Made by a program: the position numbers and the translations under genes. This document shows positions 1 to 11,483 of a DNA stretch of 64,000 bases, piece by piece; positions within the stretch are counted from its first letter, which is position 1, and the number at the start of each line of letters is the position of its first letter. The notes under the pieces are model-generated. The model saw only the letters and a program-made list of their open reading frames with translations, was not told where the DNA came from and did no database searches. Source of the DNA: Skermanella mucosa. Lineage in GTDB: Bacteria > Pseudomonadota > Alphaproteobacteria > Azospirillales > Azospirillaceae. The stretch is taken from assembly GCF_016765655.2 (NCBI RefSeq), contig NZ_CP086106.1, forward strand, positions 1,052,501 to 1,116,500. Reading direction: 5' to 3'.

Positions 1-798
<798 letters not shown>

Positions 799-903
799 CC
801 AACGCGGCGCGTCATGCGCAGCAGCAAGCCCGCAGTACAAAGCATCCGTCGAAGACGCATCGCATCCTCATCACCTGCCTCAAGGCACCCGGGCGCTTGG
901 TCG

Positions 904-1019
904 ACCTGGTGGTCATAGCGAGGGGCCCGCACCCGATCCCATCCCGAACTCGGCCGTGAAAACCCTCCGCGCCAATGGTACTGCGTCTCAAGACGTGGGA
1001 GAGTAGGTCGCCGCCAGGT
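904..1019 (+). rRNA. 5S ribosomal RNA
   Basis: A 116-base 5S gene lies about 105 bases after the 23S. Its ends pair (ACCTGG with CCAGGT), and the internal CCCGATCCCATCCCGAACTC block and the GAGAGTAGGTCG block are standard for 5S. The order 23S-5S-tRNA-fMet is the usual end of an alphaproteobacterial rRNA operon. Confidence 0.96.
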
Positions 1020-1093
1020 CCACCAACCGCCCGGACGCCTCCAAGGCAGGACCAACCGTCACGAATTCTCTCATCACATGTCCCGCACCCTGA

Positions 1094-1171
<78 letters not shown>

Positions 1172-1180
1172 GTCCCAGCG

Positions 1181-1210
1181 AAAAGCCCGGATCTCACGAT
1201 CCGGGCTTTT
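1181..1210 (+). terminator. rho-independent terminator of the rRNA operon
   Basis: A perfect 13-base inverted repeat (AAAAGCCCGGATC / GATCCGGGCTTTT) around a TCAC loop. The A-run and T-run flanks make it usable in both directions, which suits the convergent tRNA-Thr gene on the minus strand. Confidence 0.9.
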
Positions 1211-1375
1211 CGCTGTTCGCCGTTCCTTACGTTGAAAACCCACTCGGCCTTCAGGACGACCGATGGCACGACTGAACGCCGCGCTCGAAGAGGGCGGGGG
1301 ACAAGGAAGCTGCGATGGGTAATTGAAAGGGGGCTCCGCAAGCCTCTACCGGATCCAGCCGAAGGCGATCCGGGA

Positions 1376-1450
<75 letters not shown>

Positions 1451-1612
1451 GCCGTTTGCGGTGGCGCGGTATATGCCATAGCGATTCCGCCTTCGCAAGG
1501 CCAAAGGTTCGCTTTCCATGATTTAAAATCAGCCGCCTTCCCGGGATGTCCGCAACGCCGGATCGTGCTAAAGCTCCGCCCACACAGGGAAATCCAGCAG
1601 GGAGTGCAGGTG

Positions 1613-2413
1613 ATGAAGATCGGTGTGGTTGGCTGTTCCGGGCGCATGGGCCAGATGCTGGTGCGCCGCGTCCTGGCGACGGAGGGGTGCAGCCTTGCCG
1701 GCGGGACCGACCGGACGGGAAGCGACGCGATCGGCAAGGACATCGGGACGCTGGCGGGCCTTGATCCCATCGGCATGCTGGCAACGGACGATCCGGTGCA
1801 GCTCTTCGCCGACGCCGACGCGGTGATCGACTTCACCCGCCCGGAGGCCACCGAGCGGCATGCCGCCCTGGCGGCGCAGGCCAGGACGGTCCATGTCGTC
1901 GGGACCACCGGCCTCAATCCCGCCCAGACGGAAGCGTTGCGCAAGGCGGCGCAGCACACCCGCATCGTCCACGCGCCGAACATGAGCCTCGGCGTCAACC
2001 TGCTGATGGTCCTGGTCGAGCAGGTCGCCCGGACGCTGGGGCCGGACTTCGACATCGAGATCCTGGAGATGCACCACCGCCATAAGGTCGATGCGCCGTC
2101 GGGCACCTCGCTGGGCCTGGGGCGGGCGGCGGCGGCGGGGCGGGGCGTCGATCTCGACGCGGTCTCGGCGCGCGTGCGCGACGGACACACCGGCGAGCGG
2201 CGCCGCGGCGACATCGGCTTCGCCGTCATGCGCGGCGGCGACGTCGTCGGCGACCACAGCGTCGTCTTCGCGGGGGAGGGGGAGCGGATCGAGCTGGGCC
2301 ACCGGGCCAACGACCGGCAGATCTACGCAGTCGGTGCCGTCCGCGCGGCGCTCTGGGCCCATGGCCAGCCGCCCGGCCTCTATTCCATGCGAGACGTCCT
2401 CGGCCTCGGCTGA
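1613..2413 (+). CDS. dapB: 4-hydroxy-tetrahydrodipicolinate reductase
   Basis: DapB reduces 4-hydroxy-tetrahydrodipicolinate with NAD(P)H in the cytoplasmic lysine/diaminopimelate pathway. The 266-residue product has the family length. It carries the N-terminal dinucleotide motif GxxGRMG (residues 7-13), the GTTG motif near 97-100, and the catalytic [12 protein letters not shown] segment at 154-165. The ATG at 1613 was chosen over upstream in-frame starts because the protein begins with the conserved MKIGVVG and has a GGAG ribosome site just upstream; the upstream frame runs through tRNA-Thr. The family is clear. Confidence 0.96.
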   Translation: MKIGVVGCSGRMGQMLVRRVLATEGCSLAGGTDRTGSDAIGKDIGTLAGLDPIGMLATDDPVQLFADADAVIDFTRPEATERHAALAAQARTVHVVGTTGLNPAQTEALRKAAQHTRIVHAPNMSLGVNLLMVLVEQVARTLGPDFDIEILEMHHRHKVDAPSGTSLGLGRAAAAGRGVDLDAVSARVRDGHTGERRRGDIGFAVMRGGDVVGDHSVVFAGEGERIELGHRANDRQIYAVGAVRAALWAHGQPPGLYSMRDVLGLG

Positions 2414-2702
2414 AGTATTAACGCGCGGGCCCGGGAATAGCGCTCCCAGCGGCGGCGAAAGGCTCCGATCACCCTGCGAATCGGAGAGTCGAAACGTCGC
2501 CGTCCCCTCGATCTTCTATTTTTGTTCTCTGCGACATTTTGGACTGGCTCATCCAACGACCAGTCCCCAGCCCGGAATCTGTCTGAAGAAAGGCATAGAA
2601 ACGGCAATTTCGAGGTGTTTGTCGCTTGACAGTGTTGCCGCCGTATCAGTAAGCCAGGGGAGGCAAGCTTCAAACGAAACCTTAAGAAAGAGGCGCAACC
2701 CC

Positions 2703-3662
2703 ATGACTGACAAGCGTAACCAGGGACGCCGGCAGATCTGTTCAAGTTTTGGGGTGAAGGCGTCCATGGTACTCCTTTTGGGGGGGCTTGTCTCGGGTTG
2801 CGCGAGCACCGGCCAGATCGGCGCTTCGGGTCCTTCGGCGATGGAGCCCGTCCAGGTCGCGGCGCTCGCCCCGGCGCCGGCCCTGCCGCCCGATCCCAAG
2901 GATCCCTGGCGGGACCTGATCGCCGAGGCGGCCGAGCGCTTCGACGTCCCGGAGCAGTGGATCAGGGCGGTCATGCATCGGGAGAGCGGCGGGCGCGCCA
3001 CCGTCAATGGCCGGCCCATCACCAGCCCGGCCGGCGCCATCGGCCTGATGCAGGTCATGCCGGCGACCTATGCCGAGCTGAGCGAGCGCCACGGCCTGGG
3101 GCCGTCCCCGACCGATCCGCACGACAACATCATGGCCGGCACCGCCTATATCCGCGAGATGTACGACCAGTTCGGCAGCCCCGGCTTCCTGGCCGCCTAC
3201 AATTGCGGCCCGGCCTGCTACAGCGCGGTCCAGGCCGGCCGCCAGCGGCTGCCCCGCGAGACCCGCCTTTACATGGCGGCGCTGGCTCCCGTGGTCGGCC
3301 GGACCGCGCCGCGCGGCACCGACGGTATCCCGGCGGCGCCCGTCCTGGTCGCGGCCGCCGACCGGCCGAACCCCGTTCCCCCGGCCAAGCCGTCGCAGCC
3401 GGTGCGAGAGACCGTGCAGGTCGCCGCCGTCGCGGAGCCGGCACGCATAGAGACCGTCCGCGCGGCGGCCGTCAGTTACGAGATCGCCAGCATCGACGAG
3501 GAGGACGTGGACGTGCCGCGGCTCTCCGCGCGTTCGTCGCGCCGGGAGAGCGAGGGCAGGGTGATGATGCGCTTCACCCCCATGGGCGGCATCGACGCCT
3601 GCGGCAGCCTTCGCGACGTCGCCGACGCCTGCCAGCCGCTCGACGACGCTGGCCGTTCGTGA
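2703..3662 (+). CDS. lytic transglycosylase lipoprotein (SLT family)
   Basis: A 319-residue exported murein transglycosylase. A signal peptide ends in a lipobox (LVSGC, Cys near residue 33), so it should be a lipoprotein. The SLT domain (about residues 70-180) has the catalytic Glu in the HRESGG motif, followed by GAIGLMQVMP and the AAYNCGP motif, all typical of family 1 transglycosylases. The C-terminal third is proline/alanine rich with no recognised domain and may be a spacer. The ATG at 2703 was chosen because it gives a proper signal peptide; the open frame upstream overlaps dapB antisense-like sequence. It is about 290 bases after dapB and probably separately transcribed. Confidence 0.9.
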   Translation: MTDKRNQGRRQICSSFGVKASMVLLLGGLVSGCASTGQIGASGPSAMEPVQVAALAPAPALPPDPKDPWRDLIAEAAERFDVPEQWIRAVMHRESGGRATVNGRPITSPAGAIGLMQVMPATYAELSERHGLGPSPTDPHDNIMAGTAYIREMYDQFGSPGFLAAYNCGPACYSAVQAGRQRLPRETRLYMAALAPVVGRTAPRGTDGIPAAPVLVAAADRPNPVPPAKPSQPVRETVQVAAVAEPARIETVRAAAVSYEIASIDEEDVDVPRLSARSSRRESEGRVMMRFTPMGGIDACGSLRDVADACQPLDDAGRS

Positions 3663-3704
3663 TCCCTTTGGCCTGATCCCCCTGGCCTGATGATCGGGGC
3701 CGAG

Positions 3705-3893
3705 ATGACCGATGACCAGCCTCCTTCGAAGCCCCCCGGCGTGCCCGGCCCCACCCGGCAGGAGCGGCAGGCCGCCGCCCTCCGGGAGAACCTGCGCAAG
3801 CGCAAGGAGCAGGCGCGGGAGCGGCGCCAGTCCGGCGTTCCGGCCGCTCCGGACCCGGCTTCTCCGGGACGGGAAGAGGACGGCGACCCTTGA
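3705..3893 (+). CDS. small basic conserved hypothetical protein
   Basis: A 62-residue protein with a central TRQERQAAALRENLRKRKEQ stretch, rich in Arg, Lys and Glu and likely helical. Similar small proteins are common just before murA in alphaproteobacteria (recalled from family knowledge, not searched). The ATG at 3705 (MTDDQ) has a GGGGCCGAG ribosome-site-like stretch; an in-frame ATG at 3690 does not. No function is assigned. Confidence 0.65.
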   Translation: MTDDQPPSKPPGVPGPTRQERQAAALRENLRKRKEQARERRQSGVPAAPDPASPGREEDGDP

Positions 3894-4057
3894 GCTTCGC
3901 CCTGGCGTCGGGTAGAAGCGCGGGCGCGCCCTGATTTTCGTGATACCCCCGAAGGGCACGGCGGCGTGGCATGATGGGCCGCCGGTGTGATCAACGGTCC
4001 ATTAACCATAGCCGTCCTAGATAGTCGCCGCTCCCATCAAGGTGAATTGAACAACCC

Positions 4058-5347
4058 ATGGACAAGATCCGGATTCGCGGCGGCCGGCCGTTGCGCGGCA
4101 GCCTGGCGGTCGGCGGCGCGAAGAACGCGGCGCTGCCCCTGATGACGGCCAGCCTGCTGACCGACGAGACCCTGACGCTCGCCCAGCTTCCCCACCTGGC
4201 CGACATCACCACGCTGGCCAACTTGCTGGCCCAGCACGGCGTCGTATTCGGCATGGACGGCTCCGCTCCCCAGGACGGCGCCGCCGGCCGCGTGATCGAG
4301 CTGACCACGCGGGAGATCACCAGCACCACCGCCCCCTATGACCTGGTCCGCAAGATGCGCGCCAGCGTCCTGGTGCTGGGGCCGCTGGTCGCCCGCTGCG
4401 GCATCGCCAAGGTGTCGCTGCCCGGCGGCTGCGCGATCGGCGCCCGGCCGGTCGACCTGCACATCAAGGGCCTCGTCGAGATGGGCGCCCGGATCGAGCT
4501 GGAGGGCGGCTACATCCTGGCCTCCGCCCCCAACGGCCTGCACGGCGCCCGGATCGTCTTCCCCACGGTGTCGGTCGGGGCGACCGAGAACCTGCTGATG
4601 GCCGCCTCGCTCGCCAAGGGCGAGACCGTGCTGGTCAACGCCGCCCGCGAGCCGGAGGTGACCGACCTCGCCCGCTGCCTGATCGCCATGGGCGCCGAGA
4701 TCGAGGGGTTGGGCACCGACACGCTGCGCATCCAGGGCAAGGACCGGCTGCACGGCGCCTACCACACCATCGTGCCCGACCGGATCGAGACCGGCACCTA
4801 CGCCATGGCCGCCGCGATCACCGGCGGCGACCTGGAACTGATCAACGGCCGGCTGGAGCATCTCCAGTCCGTGACCAAGGTGCTGGGCGGCGCCGGCATC
4901 TCCTTCACCGAGACCGAGCGCGGCTTCCGCGTGGCGCGGGCCAACGGCGTCATGACCGGCGTCGACGTCATGACCGAGCCGTTCCCCGGCTTCCCGACCG
5001 ACCTCCAGGCCCAGATGATGGCGCTGATGTGCGTCGCCGACGGTGCCGCCATGATCACCGAGACGATCTTCGAGAACCGCTTCATGCACGCGCCGGAGCT
5101 GGCGCGCATGGGCGCCAAGATCACCGTCCACGGCGCCTCCGCCCTGATCCGCGGCGTGCCGCGGCTGACCGGCGCGCCGGTCATGGCGACCGACCTGCGC
5201 GCGTCCGTCTCGCTGGTCCTGGCCGGCCTCGCCGCCGACGGCGAGACCGAGGTCAACCGGGTCTACCACCTGGATCGCGGCTACGAACGGCTGGAGGAGA
5301 AGCTGTCGGCCTGCGGCGCGGACATCGAGAGGGTGAAGGCGGGCTGA
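4058..5347 (+). CDS. murA: UDP-N-acetylglucosamine 1-carboxyvinyltransferase
   Basis: MurA transfers enolpyruvate from PEP to UDP-GlcNAc, the first committed step of peptidoglycan synthesis in the cytoplasm. At 429 residues it has the full family length. The K22-N23 pair (GAKNAALP) binds substrate. The catalytic, fosfomycin-reactive Cys is at 125 within [13 protein letters not shown]. The product starts MDKIRIRGG as expected. The DUF2948 gene 53 bases downstream is a frequent neighbour in alphaproteobacteria. Confidence 0.97.
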   Translation: MDKIRIRGGRPLRGSLAVGGAKNAALPLMTASLLTDETLTLAQLPHLADITTLANLLAQHGVVFGMDGSAPQDGAAGRVIELTTREITSTTAPYDLVRKMRASVLVLGPLVARCGIAKVSLPGGCAIGARPVDLHIKGLVEMGARIELEGGYILASAPNGLHGARIVFPTVSVGATENLLMAASLAKGETVLVNAAREPEVTDLARCLIAMGAEIEGLGTDTLRIQGKDRLHGAYHTIVPDRIETGTYAMAAAITGGDLELINGRLEHLQSVTKVLGGAGISFTETERGFRVARANGVMTGVDVMTEPFPGFPTDLQAQMMALMCVADGAAMITETIFENRFMHAPELARMGAKITVHGASALIRGVPRLTGAPVMATDLRASVSLVLAGLAADGETEVNRVYHLDRGYERLEEKLSACGADIERVKAG

Positions 5348-5400
5348 TCCCTGCCTATATGCGGGAGGACTCAGTACCCCCTGCAGGCGAGACGACACCC

Positions 5401-5904
5401 ATGAGTGCCCCGATGAAGCTACGCGCGGAGGACCGCGAAGACCTCCAGGTCATTTCCGGAATTCTCCAGGACGCCATCGTGCCGATCGGCGAGATGTGCT
5501 TCCTTCCGGAAGACAACCGCTTCGTCATGGTCGCCAACCGCTTCAAATGGGAGAGCGCGGTCGAGGACCCTCCGCCCGACCTTCCGGATGCCGCGGCCGA
5601 TGCCAGCCCGGTGGATGCCAGTTATGACGGCGACGACGGCGACGACATCACGGTCCCGTTCGAGCGGACCAATTGCGGCATCTGCTTCGACGGCGTGACC
5701 GCGGTGAAGACCAAGGGCATCGACCTGCACCAGCGCCGCCAGATGCTGGCCCTGCTGGCGCTGGAGGGCATGGACGGCGGCGTCGCCCTGCATTTCTCCG
5801 GTGGCGGCTGCATCAAGCTGGAAGCCTCGGGCTGGGTCTGCCGCCTTCAAGACATCGGCGAGCCCTGGCCGACGACCCGCCGTCCCGCCCACCCGATGGA
5901 TTGA
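5401..5904 (+). CDS. DUF2948 family protein
   Basis: A 167-residue cytoplasmic protein of the DUF2948 family, recognised by the opening LRAEDREDLQVISGILQDA, the FLPEDNRFVMVANRFKWE segment and the FSGGGCIKLE segment near the end. The function of the family is unknown. In many relatives it sits between murA and hisD; here it follows murA but hisD is replaced by wecB-wecC. An acidic Asp-rich insert lies near residues 60-83. The ATG at 5401 matches the usual family start. Confidence 0.85.
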   Translation: MSAPMKLRAEDREDLQVISGILQDAIVPIGEMCFLPEDNRFVMVANRFKWESAVEDPPPDLPDAAADASPVDASYDGDDGDDITVPFERTNCGICFDGVTAVKTKGIDLHQRRQMLALLALEGMDGGVALHFSGGGCIKLEASGWVCRLQDIGEPWPTTRRPAHPMD

Positions 5905-6129
5905 ATAGTCCTCATATCCGGACTTTCACCGGGCAAATGAAAATAAGTAAAATGCAAAGCAAACACTTCCAAATCCCAAGCCCGGCACAGTGGTAACCCG
6001 TTCTCGCCTGGGTTCCTTCGGGAAACGACCTTAGGCGGCATTGACCGCGACGACCGTGGTCGAGCAATTTTCCTGACTGAAGCTACAGGCCGGGGCGCTG
6101 CTCCGGCCGCCCGCCAGCGGTCAGGACGG

Positions 6130-7251
6130 ATGCGGAAAATACTCTCGGTCATCGGCACGCGCCCTGAAGCGATCAAGATGGCTCCGGTCATCCGCGCGCT
6201 CGACGGGGCTCCCGATGTCCAAAGCCTGGTCTGCGTCACCGGGCAGCACCGGAGCATGCTCGACCAGGTGCTGGCCCTGTTCCGGATCGTGCCGGACCAC
6301 GACCTCGACATCATGAAGCCGGGCCAGACCCTGGCGGATATCACCACGGCGGTGCTGACCGGCCTGACCCGGCTGTTCGCCGAGATCAAGCCCGACCGGG
6401 TGCTGGTCCACGGCGACACCACCACGGCCATGGCCGCGACGCTGGCCGCCTTCTACGCCCGCATCCCCGTGGCCCACGTCGAGGCGGGGCTTCGCACCGG
6501 CGACCTCCAACAGCCCTGGCCGGAGGAGATGAACCGCAAGGTCATCGACAGCATGGCCGACCTGCTGTTCGCGCCCACGGCCAGCTCCCGCGACAACCTG
6601 CTGCGCGAGGGGCTGGGGAACCGCCGCATCCTGGTCACCGGCAACACGGTCATCGACGCGCTGCTGCACACCGTCGGCCGGCTGCGCGGCGACGCCGGCC
6701 TTGCCCGCGAGATGGACGCCCGCTTCCCGTTCCTGTCCGGGGGCAAGCGGGTGATCCTGGTCACTGCGCACCGGCGTGAGAGCTTCGGCGGCGGTTTCGA
6801 ACGGATCTGCCACGCCCTGGCGCGGCTCGCCGACCGGGGCGACACGGCGGTCGTCTATCCGGTCCACCTCAACCCCAATGTCCGCGAGCCGGTGATGCGC
6901 CTGCTGGGCGACCGTCCCGGCATCCACCTGATCGAGCCCCAGGACTATCTGCCCTTCGTCCACCTGATGGAGCGCTCGACCCTGATCGTCACCGACAGCG
7001 GCGGCCTCCAGGAGGAGGCGCCCTCCCTGGGCAAGCCGGTGCTGGTGATGCGCGACGTGACCGAGCGTCCGGAAGCGGTCGAGGCCGGCACGGTCCAGCT
7101 TGTCGGCACCGACATCGACCGCATCGTCGGCGCGGCGCGGCGCCTGCTCGACGACGAGCGGGCCTATGCCGAGGCCCGGCGCGCCCACAATCCCTACGGC
7201 GACGGCTTCGCCGCCCAACGAATCCTCCAGGAGCTGACCCGTGCAGCATAA
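6130..7251 (+). CDS. wecB: UDP-N-acetylglucosamine 2-epimerase (non-hydrolysing)
   Basis: WecB interconverts UDP-GlcNAc and UDP-ManNAc in the cytoplasm for surface polysaccharide synthesis. The 373-residue product has the hallmarks: [13 protein letters not shown] at the N terminus, [16 protein letters not shown] near residue 115, the HRRESFG motif near 217 and the [12 protein letters not shown]-binding motif near 296. It overlaps wecC by 11 bases, so the two are translationally coupled. The 225-base AT-richer leader upstream probably holds the promoter. Confidence 0.95.
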   Translation: MRKILSVIGTRPEAIKMAPVIRALDGAPDVQSLVCVTGQHRSMLDQVLALFRIVPDHDLDIMKPGQTLADITTAVLTGLTRLFAEIKPDRVLVHGDTTTAMAATLAAFYARIPVAHVEAGLRTGDLQQPWPEEMNRKVIDSMADLLFAPTASSRDNLLREGLGNRRILVTGNTVIDALLHTVGRLRGDAGLAREMDARFPFLSGGKRVILVTAHRRESFGGGFERICHALARLADRGDTAVVYPVHLNPNVREPVMRLLGDRPGIHLIEPQDYLPFVHLMERSTLIVTDSGGLQEEAPSLGKPVLVMRDVTERPEAVEAGTVQLVGTDIDRIVGAARRLLDDERAYAEARRAHNPYGDGFAAQRILQELTRAA

Positions 7252-8536
7252 GTTCTCGCGCGTCGCGATCATCGGCCTCGGCTATATCGGTCTGCCCACC
7301 GCCGCCACGCTCGCCAGCCGCGGGGTGGAGGTGATCGGGGTGGACGTCAACGAGCACGCCGTCTCCATGATCACCCAGGGCAAGGTCCATTTCAGCGAGC
7401 CCGACCTGGACATGCTGGTCCGCGCCGCGGTCATGACCGGCAAGCTGCGCGCCGTCGTGACGCCGGAGCCGGCCGAAGCCTTCATCATCGCGGTGCCCAC
7501 CCCCCTGACGGAGGACAAGCGGCCCGACCTCGGCTATATCGACGCGGCCGCCCGGTCCATCGCCCCGGTGCTGGAAGCCGGCAACCTGATCGTCCTGGAA
7601 TCGACCTCGCCGGTCGGCACCTCGGCCCGGCTGTCGCGCCAGCTCGCCGAGCTGCGCCCGGACCTGACCTTCCCCCACGCGGCGGGCGAGCGCTCCGACA
7701 TCCGCATCGCCTATTGCCCGGAGCGCATCCTGCCCGGCCGCATGGTGCTGGAGCTGGTCGAGAACGACCGCATCATCGGCGGCCTGACCCCGGCCTGCGC
7801 CGCCCGCGCCGACCAGCTCTACCGGATCTTCGTCAAGGGCGCCTGCCTGATGACCGACGCCAACACCGCCGAGCTGGTCAAGCTGACCGAGAACGCCTAC
7901 CGCGACGTCAACATCGCCTTCGCCAACGAACTGTCGATGATCTGCGACGGCATGGGCCTGGACGTCTGGCGGGTGATCGAGCTGTCGAACCGCCATCCCC
8001 GCGTCAAGATCCTCCAGCCCGGCCCCGGCGTCGGCGGCCACTGCATCGCGGTGGACCCCTGGTTCATCGTGGACGGCGCGCCGGAGGCGTCGCGCCTGAT
8101 CCGCACCGCGCGTGAGGTCAACGATTCCAAGCCGCTCCACATCATCGAGCGCATCCGACGCCACGCCCAGCGCTTCAAGGACCCGGTGATCGCCTGCCTG
8201 GGCCTGACCTACAAGCCCAACGTGGACGATCTGCGGGAGAGCCCGGCGCTGGAGATCACCGCCCACATCGCCCGGGAAGGGCTGGGCAAGGTGCTCGCGG
8301 TGGAGCCCCACGTGGCGCGCCTGCCCCGGGAGCTGGCCGAGTTCGGCAACCTGAGCTTCTGCGACATGTCCGAAGCCTTGGCGGAGGCCGACATCGCCGT
8401 CCTGCTGGTGGACCATGCGGAGTTCCGCGCCATCGAGGCCAAGGAGTTGCTGAACAAGATCGTCATCGACACCCGCGGCTTCTGGCGCGACCGCCTCTAC
8501 GTCCCCGACCGCTACGGCCGCGCCGCCGCGGAGTAG
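7241..8536 (+). CDS. wecC: UDP-N-acetyl-D-mannosamine dehydrogenase
   Basis: WecC oxidises UDP-ManNAc to UDP-ManNAcA with NAD. The 431-residue protein has an N-terminal Rossmann motif ([10 protein letters not shown]), the [17 protein letters not shown] helix, the catalytic Cys in [14 protein letters not shown] (near residue 268) and the C-terminal [15 protein letters not shown] motif. It starts with GTG inside the end of wecB. With WecB it makes a ManNAcA donor, but no glycosyltransferases or export genes lie in this window, so the polymer is unknown. Confidence 0.93.
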   Translation: MQHKFSRVAIIGLGYIGLPTAATLASRGVEVIGVDVNEHAVSMITQGKVHFSEPDLDMLVRAAVMTGKLRAVVTPEPAEAFIIAVPTPLTEDKRPDLGYIDAAARSIAPVLEAGNLIVLESTSPVGTSARLSRQLAELRPDLTFPHAAGERSDIRIAYCPERILPGRMVLELVENDRIIGGLTPACAARADQLYRIFVKGACLMTDANTAELVKLTENAYRDVNIAFANELSMICDGMGLDVWRVIELSNRHPRVKILQPGPGVGGHCIAVDPWFIVDGAPEASRLIRTAREVNDSKPLHIIERIRRHAQRFKDPVIACLGLTYKPNVDDLRESPALEITAHIAREGLGKVLAVEPHVARLPRELAEFGNLSFCDMSEALAEADIAVLLVDHAEFRAIEAKELLNKIVIDTRGFWRDRLYVPDRYGRAAAE

Positions 8537-8551
8537 GAAGATGCCCGGGAG

Positions 8552-8591
8552 GGTGCGCGTCCCGCGCACCATGGGCGGCGGGACGCCGCCC
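8552..8591 (+). terminator. two tandem GC-rich hairpins after wecC
   Basis: Two adjacent perfect inverted repeats: GGTGCGCG/CGCGCACC with a 3-base loop (8552-8570) and GGGCGGC/GCCGCCC (8573-8591). They lie 15 bases after the wecC stop and could end or stabilise its transcript. There is no T-run, so termination activity is inferred. Confidence 0.4.
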
Positions 8592-8707
8592 CTCCGGTTT
8601 CCCGGCTCCGGCCGGGCAGCCATGCGCGTCCGAACCTTCTCCCCGGCGGTTACCGTAGCCATGTGAAACGCTTGGCGCCAAACCGTCCCCAGGGAGAAAG
8701 ACTTGCC

Positions 8708-9826
8708 ATGACCAGCAGCCTGTTCACGCCGATCGACCTTGCCGGCGTCACTTTCGCCAACCGCATCGTCGTATCGCCGATGTGCCAGTACAGCGCGGAG
8801 GACGGCAACGCCAACGACTGGCACGTGATGCATCTCGGCATGCTGGCGAACTCCGGCGCCTCCCTGCTGATCCTGGAAGCCACGGCGGTCGAGGCGGCCG
8901 GCCGCATCACCCCCGGCGATCTCGGCCTTTACAGCGACGAGAACGAGGCGGCTCTGGCCCGCGTCATGGCGGCCGTGCGGCGTTACGGCACCGCCAAGCT
9001 GGGCATCCAGGTCAGCCATGCCGGCCGCAAGGCGTCGGCCCAGCGCCCCTGGGAAGGCGGCCGGTCGCTGCCGGCGGGGCAGGGCGAGTGGCAGACCATC
9101 GCCCCCTCCACGATCCCGTTCGCCGAAGGCTGGCCGGCCCCGCGCGCCTTCGAGGCGGAAGACTTCCGGCGCGTGCGCGATGGCTTCGTGGCGACCGCCA
9201 CACGGGCCGCCCGGCTGGGCTTCGACCTGATGGAGCTCCATGGCGCCCACGGCTACCTGCTGCATTCCTTCCTGTCGCCTCTCGCCAACCGGCGCGAGGA
9301 CTCGTATGGCGGCGACTTCGACGGCCGCACCCGCTTCCCGCTGGAAGTCTTCGACGCCGTCCGCGAGGTCTGGCCGTCCGACCGGCCGCTCGGCATCCGG
9401 ATCAGCGCGTCGGACTGGGTGGACGGCGGCTGGACCATCGAGGAGTCCATCGCCTTCGCCAAGCTGCTCAAGGCCCGTGGCTGCGACTTCATCGACTGCT
9501 CCAGCGGCGGCGTCACACTGGGCATCAAGATCCCGACCTCGCCCGGATATCAGGTGCCCTTCGCGGCCCGCGTCCGTCGCGAGGCCGAAATCCCCACCAT
9601 GGCCGTCGGCCTGATCGTCGAGCCGAAGCAGGCGGAGCGGATCGTCGCCAGCGGCGAGGCCGACATGGTGGCGCTCGCCCGCACCGTCCTCGACGAGCCG
9701 CACTGGGGCTGGCGCGCCGCCCGCGAGCTGGGCGGGCAGGTCGCCTTCCCACCGCAATACGCCCGCGCCGCGCCCGACCTCTGGCCCGGCCATTCCTTCC
9801 GCGAAGACTCCTCGGTCATGGACTGA
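8708..9826 (+). CDS. Old Yellow Enzyme-family NADH:flavin oxidoreductase (YqjM-like)
   Basis: A 372-residue FMN-dependent ene-reductase of the YqjM (class III) subgroup. That class is marked by the Cys in [11 protein letters not shown] near residue 25, the active-site HAGRKA near 107, and the [14 protein letters not shown] barrel segment near 178. These enzymes reduce activated C=C bonds of enals, enones or nitro compounds; the natural substrate is unknown. The ATG at 8708 has a GGGAGAAAG ribosome site and begins MTSSLFTPI. It is followed within 25 bases by a second flavin enzyme, so a small redox operon is likely. Confidence 0.92.
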   Translation: MTSSLFTPIDLAGVTFANRIVVSPMCQYSAEDGNANDWHVMHLGMLANSGASLLILEATAVEAAGRITPGDLGLYSDENEAALARVMAAVRRYGTAKLGIQVSHAGRKASAQRPWEGGRSLPAGQGEWQTIAPSTIPFAEGWPAPRAFEAEDFRRVRDGFVATATRAARLGFDLMELHGAHGYLLHSFLSPLANRREDSYGGDFDGRTRFPLEVFDAVREVWPSDRPLGIRISASDWVDGGWTIEESIAFAKLLKARGCDFIDCSSGGVTLGIKIPTSPGYQVPFAARVRREAEIPTMAVGLIVEPKQAERIVASGEADMVALARTVLDEPHWGWRAARELGGQVAFPPQYARAAPDLWPGHSFREDSSVMD

Positions 9827-9849
9827 CTCCCGCGACCGGGATCGATTGG

Positions 9850-10869
9850 ATGAAAATCATGAACAAGCTGTCCGAAACCCCCGTTTCGGTTCTGGACCTG
9901 TCGCCTCTGGTGGAAGGGGCGACTCCGGCCGACTCCTACCGCTGCACGCTCGACCTCGCGCGGCACGCCGACCGCTGGGGCTATAACCGCTACTGGCTGG
10001 CGGAGCACCACAACATCCCCGGCGTCGCCAGCTCGGCGACCGCCGTGCTGATCGGCCATGTCGCCGGCGGGACCGAACGCATCCGCGTCGGCTCCGGCGG
10101 GATCATGCTGCCGAACCACGCTCCCCTGGTGGTGGCCGAGCAGTTCGGCACGCTTGAGTCCCTCTATCCCGGCCGGATCGACCTGGGCCTCGGCCGCGCG
10201 CCCGGCACCGACCAGGTGACCGCCCACGCGCTGCGCCGCGACCTCAACCAGACCGGCGAAGAGTTCCCGCAGCTCCTGGCCGAACTGCGGGCCTATTTCC
10301 GCCCGGCCGTCCCCGGCCAGCGGGTCCGGGCGATCCCGGGGGAGGGGATGGACATCCCAATCTGGCTGCTCGGCTCCGGCGGCTTCAGCGCCCAGCTCGC
10401 CGGTCAGCTCGGGCTGCCGTTCTCCTTCGCGCGCCAGTTCTCGCCGGCCAACACGCTGCCGGCCCTCGACCTGTACCGGCGCGCCTTCCGCCCGTCGGAA
10501 GTCCTGTCGCAGCCTTACGCCATGGTCGGCATCAACGTGGTGGCCGCGGAAAGCGACGAGGAGGCCCGGCGCCTGTTCACCTCCCACCAGCAGAGCTTCC
10601 TGAACCTGGTCCGCGGCCATCCCATGCGGATCGCCCCGCCGGTGGACGACATGGACGAGCTGTGGTCCGAGCGCGAGCGCGCCGCCGTGGAAAGCCAGCT
10701 CCGCGGCTCCATCGTCGGGTCTCCGGAAACCGTCCGCGCCGGCCTGGAAGCCCTGCTGGAGGACACCGCCGCCGACGAGATCATGGTCAGCGGCATGGTC
10801 TTCGACCACGCGGCACGCTTGCGGTCCTACGAGATCGTGGCCGATGCCTTCGGCAATCTCCGCTCCTGA
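9850..10869 (+). CDS. LLM-class flavin-dependent oxidoreductase (luciferase-like)
   Basis: A 339-residue bacterial-luciferase-like monooxygenase with a TIM-barrel fold. Motifs include [10 protein letters not shown] at the start, [23 protein letters not shown] and [13 protein letters not shown], which define the MsnO8/YhbW-like subgroup (FMN-dependent, no bioluminescence expected). An alternative start at 9859 (MNKLSE) is equally plausible. It follows the OYE gene by 23 bases. Substrate unknown. Confidence 0.88.
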   Translation: MKIMNKLSETPVSVLDLSPLVEGATPADSYRCTLDLARHADRWGYNRYWLAEHHNIPGVASSATAVLIGHVAGGTERIRVGSGGIMLPNHAPLVVAEQFGTLESLYPGRIDLGLGRAPGTDQVTAHALRRDLNQTGEEFPQLLAELRAYFRPAVPGQRVRAIPGEGMDIPIWLLGSGGFSAQLAGQLGLPFSFARQFSPANTLPALDLYRRAFRPSEVLSQPYAMVGINVVAAESDEEARRLFTSHQQSFLNLVRGHPMRIAPPVDDMDELWSERERAAVESQLRGSIVGSPETVRAGLEALLEDTAADEIMVSGMVFDHAARLRSYEIVADAFGNLRS

Positions 10870-11077
10870 CCAAGGCTGTAGGGCACGGTTGTCACCGTTC
10901 ATCCCTCCCCTCGCGCACCAAGTCCTCGGCCAGCGGCCGGGTTCCGGCCGGAGTAAGGGCACGCAGATGTGCAAGCTCCGAGAGGACGCTCCGGAAGCCA
11001 CAGCCCGATGATCGTCGCGAAGGCCGGATCTATGCGCACGTGTACATAAACGACGCGCCCGCCGGGGCCGGTTCAAG

Positions 11078-11260
11078 TTAGCCCCGGCGCGCCTTGGGCG
11101 TGTAGATGAACACGCCTCCGGTATAGTCCGTCAGCCTCTTGCCTTCCAGGTATCTTCTGCCGCCCTCCAGCAGGTCGAACAGGCCGGCGATCTGCCTGCC
11201 GGCATCCTTCACGGACACGGCGAGTTCCCGATCGATCAGGATTACATGCGTCCCCGGCAT
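11078..11260 (-). CDS. small hypothetical protein
   Basis: A 60-residue frame beginning MPGTHVILIDRELAV and ending FIYTPKARRG, with a mixed hydrophobic/charged pattern that looks protein-like. Its ATG sits directly after the stop of the broken frame upstream (TGACATG arrangement), suggesting a former two-gene unit. No family recognised. It could equally be the in-frame tail of a decayed gene. Confidence 0.35.
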   Translation of the reverse strand: MPGTHVILIDRELAVSVKDAGRQIAGLFDLLEGGRRYLEGKRLTDYTGGVFIYTPKARRG

Positions 11261-11261
11261 G

Positions 11262-11483
11262 TCATGCGGCGGCGGCTGTTTCGGCCCATTCCGCGTAATC
11301 GTCCGGCGTGGCTTCCACCAACTCCCCATCGGCCGGTTCCAACGCGGAGCGCCACACGTCGGAGAACTATTCCTTCATGGTTTCCTTGGGCACGATCCCG
11401 TTAGATGGAGCGCCTTTTGGCACCCCATGCTCCCGCCGCGCCTGGACCGAGAGAGTTCCCGGCAGATGGGTAAGCCCCACCAT
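11262..11483 (-). pseudogene. possible small gene broken by an in-frame stop
   Basis: Read on the minus strand from the ATG at 11483, a frame of 38 codons (starting MVGLTHLPGT) ends in TAG at 11367-11369. The same frame then continues open for about 34 codons (FSDVWRSALEPADGELVEA...) to a TGA at 11262. Both halves have similar composition, and a one-base CAG-to-TAG change would join them. It may be a decayed small gene paired with the frame at 11078-11260. No family recognised, so the call is tentative. Confidence 0.3.

Noticed and set aside
2626-2655. TTGACA followed by AT-poor sequence before the lytic transglycosylase
   Set aside because: The -35 match is good but no acceptable -10 hexamer lies at the right spacing, so I do not call a promoter.
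6989-9793. A 934-codon open frame on the minus strand
   Set aside because: It is the antisense shadow of wecB-wecC and the OYE gene, with the same low-complexity composition, and has no recognisable motif.
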